From an uncultured Verrucomicrobiota bacterium (GTDB taxonomy: Bacteria; Verrucomicrobiota; Kiritimatiellia; CAIQIC01; Lenti-01), in contig CALKWZ010000026.1 of assembly GCA_938003985.1 (NCBI GenBank), forward strand, positions 1-11,618: a DNA stretch of 11,618 nucleotides. The letters run 5' to 3'. How positions within the stretch are numbered: position 1 is the first letter of the stretch; the number at the start of each line of letters is the position of its first letter. The position numbers and the translations under genes were made by a program. This document shows positions 7,419 through 11,618 of this stretch, piece after piece. A model generated the notes under the pieces. The model did not search any database, was not told the DNA's origin, and was given only the letters and a program-made list of their open reading frames with translations.

Positions 7419-9113
7419 ATGGCCAAAAAGCCCATCCTGACGTTGGACATCGGTTCGCACAGCCTCAAGCTGGCGGAGTTCGTCGAGGTGAAAGGCGGGT
7501 TGGAAATGACCCGCTACGCCGTCAGCGACCTGGGGGTCGATCCCCAGAACGACGTCGACCGTTCGCAGTACATCATCACGACCATCCACGACCTGATCCG
7601 CGAGTCGGGCTGCAAGCCCGGGCCGGTGCAGGTGGCCATTTCGGGCCACGCGGTGTTCTCGCGGTTCGTCAAGCTGCCGCCGGTGGAGCCGGAAAAGGTC
7701 TACCAGATCATCCAGTACGAAGCGCAGCAGAACGTGCCGTTCCCGATCAACGAAGTGGTCTGGGACTACCAGCTGATCAGCGGCGCGACGGGCGACGTGG
7801 ACGTGATGCTGGCGGCGATCAAGTCCGACATCATCGAAGGCATGACCGACTGCGTGCGGTTCACGGGCCTGGAACCGAACCTCGTGGACGTGGCGCCGAT
7901 GGCGCTCTACAACGCGGTGCGCTACAACTACGACAACCTGCCCCCGTGCACGCTGGTGGTGGACATCGGCGCGCGCTCGACGGACCTGATCTTCCTCGAG
8001 GCGGGCCGCGTCTTCAGCCGCAGCGTGCCCGTGGCCGGCAACCAGATCACGCAGGCGATCATGAACGAGTTCGGCATCTCGTTCGACGACGCCGAGGCGA
8101 TGAAGAAGGCGCACGCCTACGTGGCCTTCGGCGGCGCCTACGAAGGACCGCAGAGCGAGACGGTGGACAAGGTGTCCAAGAGCGTGCGCATCATGATGAC
8201 GCGCCTGCACCAGGAACTCAACCGCTCGATCAATTTCTACCGCAGCCAGCAGGGCGGCCAGCAGCCCGCGCTGCTGCTGCTGACCGGCGGCAGCTCGGTG
8301 ATCCCCTACACCGACACCTTCCTCAAGGAAAAGCTGGGCATCGAGACGGACTATTTCAATCCGTTCAACAACGTCGCGGTTTCCGAGCAGATTCCGGCCG
8401 ACCAGGTCGGCGCGCACGCGTGCGAGATGGGCCAGCTGGTGGGCTTGGCCCTGCGCCAGATGCACACCTGTCCCATCGAGGTCAACCTGCTGCCGCCCAA
8501 GGCGGAGGAAGACAAGAAATTCAAGCGCAAGCTGCCGCTGTTCGCGTTCGCGGCGGCGGGCGTGCTGGCGACGTTGCTGGTGTGGGTGGCCTTTTACGCG
8601 CGCATGGCCGCGGCCGCGGACGGCGTCCGCGCGCAGGTCGAGTCGCGCGTCGGCGAACTGTCCGGCGTGGAACGGCAGCTGAAGGAAGTCGAGGCGGCCG
8701 TGGCCGGCGTGGAAAGCCAGATCGCCGAGCTGGCCGCGCTGGAAGCGCATCGCGGCACCTGGCGCAGCCTGCTGGGCGCCATCAGCGCGCCCGTGCCGGA
8801 AGGCATGTGGCTGACGCGGATCCGGCCGTTGTCGGCGTTGCCCGGCGCGGCGCCGGCCGCCGGCGCCGCGGCGGATCCCGCGCAACCGGTCGCGCCGGGG
8901 CCGCTCCGTTCCGTGGTCGGCATCGAGATCGAGGGCATGGGCTACCAGGACCGGATCAAGAGCGAGGCGGTCGGCACCTATCGCGACCAGCTGCGCGGAT
9001 CGAAGTGGTTTTCCGAACAGACGGAAATCATCTGGCAGCCGCCGGCGCGGTCGGACGCCAGCACCTTGGAATTCAAGATTCTGGCCGTTTTGAAGGAGCC
9101 GCAGGCACTATGA
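7419..9113 (+). CDS. pilM: PilM-PilN fusion, Amuc_1101-like pilus complex protein
   Basis: This 564-residue protein joins two pilus assembly components. Residues 1-350 are a PilM/FtsA-type actin-like ATPase: phosphate motif LTLDIGSHSLKLAE (8-20 region), the PilM hallmark KLPPVEPEKVYQIIQYEAQQ followed by VPFPI (85-110), second phosphate motif VVDIGARSTDL (180-190) and adenosine motif LLLTGGSSVIP (286-296). Residues 353-361 read IEVNLLPPK, the N-terminal peptide by which separate PilN proteins dock into PilM. A transmembrane helix (about 371-393), a coiled coil (about 395-445) and a PilN-like periplasmic domain (about 446-560, with an Ala/Pro linker near 476-497) follow. Orientation by the KFKRK cluster puts PilM in the cytoplasm. 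It organises the inner-membrane platform for the pilus-like apparatus. gaagga lies nine bases before ATG 7419; the stop overlaps the next start (ATGA). The fusion may be normal for this family. Confidence 0.93.
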   Translation: MAKKPILTLDIGSHSLKLAEFVEVKGGLEMTRYAVSDLGVDPQNDVDRSQYIITTIHDLIRESGCKPGPVQVAISGHAVFSRFVKLPPVEPEKVYQIIQYEAQQNVPFPINEVVWDYQLISGATGDVDVMLAAIKSDIIEGMTDCVRFTGLEPNLVDVAPMALYNAVRYNYDNLPPCTLVVDIGARSTDLIFLEAGRVFSRSVPVAGNQITQAIMNEFGISFDDAEAMKKAHAYVAFGGAYEGPQSETVDKVSKSVRIMMTRLHQELNRSINFYRSQQGGQQPALLLLTGGSSVIPYTDTFLKEKLGIETDYFNPFNNVAVSEQIPADQVGAHACEMGQLVGLALRQMHTCPIEVNLLPPKAEEDKKFKRKLPLFAFAAAGVLATLLVWVAFYARMAAAADGVRAQVESRVGELSGVERQLKEVEAAVAGVESQIAELAALEAHRGTWRSLLGAISAPVPEGMWLTRIRPLSALPGAAPAAGAAADPAQPVAPGPLRSVVGIEIEGMGYQDRIKSEAVGTYRDQLRGSKWFSEQTEIIWQPPARSDASTLEFKILAVLKEPQAL

Positions 9114-10126
9114 ACCGCAAACACATGCCCTTGCTGGCGGGGGGACTGGTCGTCCTGCTGCTGGCCGTGGGCCTTTTCTTCTGGATGTTCGGCGCGCAGG
9201 GGCACTACGCCGAAGGCTTTTCGAAGCTGACGACGGCCCAGAACCAGCTGCAGCGCCTGACCAGCCGGAACCCGTTCCCGTCGGCCGCCAACGTGCAGGC
9301 CATGGGCAAGCAACTGGAAACGTATCAGGAATATCTGGCCGGCCTGAAGGCGGAGATGCGCAAAGGCCAGCGCGCCGCCGAGCCCGTCACCCGCGATCGG
9401 TTCCGCCAGCTGCTGGAGGAAACCCTGCGCCAGCTCGGCAACGGCGCGCGCGAAAAGGGCGTGGTGCTGCCGGCGAATTTCGCGTTCGGCTTCCAGCGCT
9501 ATGCGGAAGGCGTGCTCCCGGCCGAGGAAGAAATGGACCGGCTGGTGGACCAGCTCTATTCCGTGAAGACCTTGTGCGAGATCCTCTATGCGGCGGGCAT
9601 CAACGAACTGGTCGCGGTCGACCGCACGACGTTCGAAAAAGACGCCCAGGCCGCGCCGGTCGAAGAAGAATACGGCCGGCGCAGCGCCCGCGGCCGGGCC
9701 GAGGCGCCTGTCGCCGCGCCCAGCGTCGCGCTGGAAAAGGATCCGCTGGGGCTCTACACCCGGGAACACTACGTGCTGACCTACAAGGCCCAGGACGCCG
9801 CCAATTGGCGCGTGCTCGACCGGCTGGCCAAAGGGGCGCCGTTCGTCGTGGCGACGCAGGTGGAAATCGTCAATTCCGCGCGGCCCGCGGTGCTGGCGCC
9901 GAAGACGGAGGCCGCCGCGCCCGCCGCGCCGCAACCGACGTCGACCGCCGGCTGGCAGGCGCCGGGCTCCGCCGCGCCCGTCGGCGCGCCCGAGGCGGAA
10001 GTCCTCCCGCGCGAACTGCGCGTCGTCGCCGGCCAGGAATGGCCGACCGTGCGTCTGGAAGTGGATTTCTACCGCTTCGTCGAACCCGCCGCCGAAGAGG
10101 ATGCGCAAGGGGAGGAACGTCCGTGA
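9110..10126 (+). CDS. PilO-like membrane protein, Amuc_1100 family
   Basis: The true gene begins at ATG 9110, overlapping the previous stop by ATGA; the longer open frame upstream is only a shadow of the pilM frame. The 338-residue protein has a single N-terminal membrane helix (about 7-28), then a coiled coil (about 35-90) and periplasmic domains. It matches Akkermansia Amuc_1100 at FGFQRYAEG (126-134, against LGFQVYST), at the DQLYSVKTLCEILYAAGINEL stretch (147-167; Leu/Cys pattern conserved) and in its tail: an Ala/Pro-rich insert (about 259-298) followed by a final strand, VRLEVDFYRF (314-323), and an acidic C-terminus. Amuc_1100 is structurally related to PilO/GspM-type proteins, so a periplasmic scaffold paired with the PilN part of the preceding protein is inferred. 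Amuc_1100 is also known for TLR2 signalling in hosts; nothing here says that activity is shared. The stop overlaps the next GTG. Confidence 0.88.
   Translation: MNRKHMPLLAGGLVVLLLAVGLFFWMFGAQGHYAEGFSKLTTAQNQLQRLTSRNPFPSAANVQAMGKQLETYQEYLAGLKAEMRKGQRAAEPVTRDRFRQLLEETLRQLGNGAREKGVVLPANFAFGFQRYAEGVLPAEEEMDRLVDQLYSVKTLCEILYAAGINELVAVDRTTFEKDAQAAPVEEEYGRRSARGRAEAPVAAPSVALEKDPLGLYTREHYVLTYKAQDAANWRVLDRLAKGAPFVVATQVEIVNSARPAVLAPKTEAAAPAAPQPTSTAGWQAPGSAAPVGAPEAEVLPRELRVVAGQEWPTVRLEVDFYRFVEPAAEEDAQGEERP
10108..10115 (+). promoter_or_regulatory. Ribosome binding site fixing a GTG start
   Basis: AGGGGAGG ends seven bases before GTG 10123, inside the end of the preceding gene. It decides the start of the Amuc_1099-like gene: the reading frame is open much farther upstream, but that extension is an out-of-frame shadow of the Amuc_1100-like gene, and only this GTG gives an N-terminal membrane helix in the expected place. 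Confidence 0.8.
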
Positions 10127-11217
10127 GCCAAGCACCCCGTGGAAAGAACGATTGGATCCGGAATCACTACGAAAAGCTGATTCTGCTGGTCGCGCTGGTG
10201 GCGCTGCTGGTTTCGTGCGTGCTGTTGGCGCAGCGGATCCAGTCCGACCAGGCCGCCGCCGAACCGGCGTTGGCGCGCCTGGCCTGGAAAGGCGCCTCCG
10301 TTGCGCCCAAGGATCCGCTGGCGTTCGACGCCGCGCTGGTCGCGGCCCGCGCGGAAGCCACCAACGCGCTCGCCGTGGCGGCGCGCACCACCGTCAGCGA
10401 ACGCCGCGTGGCCTGCGTCAAATGCGGCAAGCCCATCCGCTATGAAGCGGCCGAATGTCCGTTCTGCCTCGCGCTCCAGCCCGCCATCGTGGACATCGAG
10501 AAACTGGATACCGACGGCGACGGCCTCGCCGACAAAATCGAACTGGCCTTGGGTCTCAATCCGCAGGATCCGGCCGACGCCGCCGGCGATCTCGACAACG
10601 ACGGCTTCACCAACCTCGAAGAAGTCAGCGCCCAGACCGACCCCAAGGATCCCGCGGATTTTCCCGATCCCATCGTCAAGCTGCGCGTGGCGGGCATCAA
10701 GCCCGTGCCGTTCTACCTGCGCTTCGTGAGCACGTCGACGTTCGGGGACGGCTCGACCCGCTTCCAGCTGAATCTCCAGACGCTCGAACGCACCTACTTT
10801 ACCAAGATCGGCGACGTCGTGCTGGGCTACAAGGTCGAGCAGTACAATCCGGCGGGCACGGCGGGCGAGACGATCACCATGGTCCGCCAGTCCGACAAGC
10901 GGTCCGTCGTGCTCGTCAAGGGCCGGCCCGTCACCGAACAGGAACTGGCCATCCTCTTCGTTTCGCTGATCGACAAGCAACGTCTGCCCGTCCAGCGGCT
11001 TAACGACGTCTTCGCGCACCGCGGCGCGGAATACAAGGTCGTTGACATCCGCCGCGAAAACGTAGTAATTCAAAACGTGAAAACCGGCGAAAAAGTGACG
11101 GTTCCCCTGTGGACTTCCGGAGAACGGGCGACGATGATGGGTCAACCGAGCGTTCCGGTGTCCAGTGTGGGGGCGGCTCCCCAGGCTCCGGCCGCGGCCG
11201 GCGCTCCGGTGTGGTGA
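10123..11217 (+). CDS. Amuc_1099-like pilus system membrane protein with zinc-ribbon and calcium repeats
   Basis: GTG 10123 overlaps the previous stop (GTGA). The 364-residue protein has a basic N-terminus, one membrane helix (about 18-37) and a predicted periplasmic remainder. Residues 98-115 carry C-x2-C-x10-C-x2-C (C98, C101, C112, C115), a zinc-ribbon-like knuckle. Directly after come two thrombospondin-type-3/dockerin-like loops, DTDGDGLADKIE (129-140) and DLDNDGFTNLEE (156-167), each followed by a DP motif, with Asp spacing suited to calcium. The C-terminal half (about 185-332) is beta-rich with two repeats of a G-x-Y-KV form (GYKVEQY 235-241 and EYKVVDI 303-309) and recalls PilP/GspC-type domains that contact the secretin. 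It ends in an Ala/Pro/Val tail. The position between Amuc_1100-like and the secretin candidate supports a bridging role from inner membrane to secretin. Amuc_1099 identity is from synteny and topology; the metal sites are inferred. Confidence 0.82.
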   Translation: MSQAPRGKNDWIRNHYEKLILLVALVALLVSCVLLAQRIQSDQAAAEPALARLAWKGASVAPKDPLAFDAALVAARAEATNALAVAARTTVSERRVACVKCGKPIRYEAAECPFCLALQPAIVDIEKLDTDGDGLADKIELALGLNPQDPADAAGDLDNDGFTNLEEVSAQTDPKDPADFPDPIVKLRVAGIKPVPFYLRFVSTSTFGDGSTRFQLNLQTLERTYFTKIGDVVLGYKVEQYNPAGTAGETITMVRQSDKRSVVLVKGRPVTEQELAILFVSLIDKQRLPVQRLNDVFAHRGAEYKVVDIRRENVVIQNVKTGEKVTVPLWTSGERATMMGQPSVPVSSVGAAPQAPAAAGAPVW

Positions 11218-11255
11218 TTTGCAAATGACGGTTAGCGACAACAAGGCGTTGGATC

Positions 11256-11277
11256 GGACGAGGAAACACCTTCGTCC
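11256..11277 (+). other. Intercistronic hairpin before the secretin-like gene
   Basis: GGACGA (11256-11261) pairs with TCGTCC (11272-11277); GG/CC (11262-11263 with 11269-11270) extends the stem past a one-base bulge, leaving an AAACA loop. It sits in the 88-bp gap, the largest inside the operon, and 13 bases before the next Shine-Dalgarno. Only a weak T run follows, so it is more likely an mRNA processing or partial attenuation element than a full terminator. No clear promoter is seen in the gap. Confidence 0.45.
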
Positions 11278-11290
11278 TCGTTTCAGTTCC

Positions 11291-11297
11291 AAGGAGG
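11291..11297 (+). promoter_or_regulatory. Strong ribosome binding site AAGGAGG for the last gene
   Basis: AAGGAGG lies eight bases before ATG 11306 and selects it over the internal ATGs at 11318 and 11330. It is the strongest Shine-Dalgarno in the window, consistent with a need for high translation of the multimeric outer-membrane component. Confidence 0.75.
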
Positions 11298-11305
11298 AAT
11301 CCCAG

Positions 11306-11618
11306 ATGAAATGGTGCATGGTTGCGGCGATGGCAGTGTCTTTCTTGTGCGGCGGCATGGCCTTTGCCCAGGACGACAATCTCGATCTGGATGCCCTGCT
11401 GGGCGACGTGGGCGCTGCGACCGAAGAAGCCGTTGCGGATGCGCCGGCCGCCGTCGCGGAAGAAGCGCCGGCCGCGGAAGCGGTCGCCGCGGACGTGGCG
11501 GCGCCCGCCGAAGCCGCCGCCGATCCGTTCGCCGATTTCGCCGCGGAAGAAGCCGCGCCCGCCGTCGAAGAAGCCGCGCCGGTGGCCGAAGAGGCTGCGC
11601 CGGTCGCGGAAGAAGCCG
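11306..11618 (+). CDS. N-terminus of secreted Ala/Glu-rich protein, expected Amuc_1098-like secretin (partial)
   Basis: The frame is open from ATG 11306 to the window end (104 codons) with no stop. Residues 1-21 form a signal peptide (MKW, hydrophobic core, AFA before QDDN). The mature start DDNLDLDALLGDVG is followed by a low-complexity Ala/Glu/Pro region with broken and then regular EEAAPVA units. No secretin domain is reached, so the sequence alone shows only an exported protein with a disordered acidic N-terminus. The identification as the outer-membrane secretin (PilQ/Amuc_1098-like) comes from its place as fifth gene in a cluster ordered as in Akkermansia. It may be on the same transcript as the upstream genes despite the 88-bp gap. 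Confidence 0.7.
   Translation, partial: MKWCMVAAMAVSFLCGGMAFAQDDNLDLDALLGDVGAATEEAVADAPAAVAEEAPAAEAVAADVAAPAEAAADPFADFAAEEAAPAVEEAAPVAEEAAPVAEEA
11546..11618 (+). repeat. 21-bp tandem repeat encoding EEAAPVA
   Basis: Units start at 11546, 11567, 11588 and 11609 (the last cut by the window end), each gaagaagccgcgcc-type and encoding EEAAPAV or EEAAPVA. Differences between units are mainly third-position changes, so the repeat is probably kept at protein level, though short tandem repeats of this type can also vary in copy number. Confidence 0.8.

Noticed and set aside
7365..8885. 506-codon open frame on the - strand
   Set aside because: Antisense to the PilM-PilN gene, His/Arg-rich, no start signal and no family resemblance.
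7946..9109. Upstream extension of the Amuc_1100-like frame
   Set aside because: This part is an out-of-frame shadow of pilM; the ATG at 9110 has an ATGA overlap and begins a proper membrane helix.

Overview
The window is a GC-rich bacterial stretch (third codon positions are mostly G or C) with every convincing gene on the + strand and very little non-coding DNA. The best clue to the organism is a five-gene block, 6785 to the window end. Its order and protein features match the Akkermansia muciniphila Amuc_1102-1101-1100-1099-1098 pilus-like cluster. Together with the adhesin-type MBG/IPT/Fn3 protein at the left edge, this points to the PVC superphylum, most likely Verrucomicrobiota or Kiritimatiellota. 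That placement is inference from gene content; no rRNA or tRNA gene is present.

Left region (1-3197): the 3' end of a large modular surface protein (MBG repeats, Ig-like, IPT/TIG, Fn3, Ig-like and a C-terminal domain), followed 12 bp later by a secreted, probably outer-membrane beta-barrel protein. They look co-transcribed.

Middle region (3198-6668): a candidate sigma-70-type promoter, then metH encoding a cobalamin-dependent methionine synthase that ends after its B12 domain. Four bases later a separate gene encodes the reactivation (AdoMet-binding) domain. The two proteins together rebuild a full MetH from a split gene. A strong GC hairpin followed by a T-rich stretch closes this operon.

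Right region (6669-11618): a strong candidate promoter (TTGACG, 18 bp, TATACT) abutted by a perfect 16-bp palindrome that looks like an operator. It drives the pilus-like operon: a secreted Amuc_1102-like protein, a PilM-PilN fusion, an Amuc_1100-like PilO-type protein, an Amuc_1099-like membrane protein with a four-cysteine zinc-ribbon-like motif and two calcium-binding-type repeats, and the start of the expected Amuc_1098-like secretin (cut by the window end). Three of these genes are joined by ATGA and GTGA overlaps, so translation is probably coupled and the products assemble together: PilM-like ATPase fold in the cytoplasm, PilN/PilO-like and Amuc_1099-like proteins across the inner membrane and periplasm, secretin in the outer membrane.

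The most notable points are the PilM-PilN fusion that keeps the PilN NLLP peptide inside the linker, the zinc-ribbon plus calcium-repeat architecture on the periplasmic side of a pilus protein, the promoter/palindrome/short leader ORF ahead of the pilus operon, and the split methionine synthase. No pilin, pilus motor ATPase, CRISPR array, insertion sequence or RNA gene is visible.
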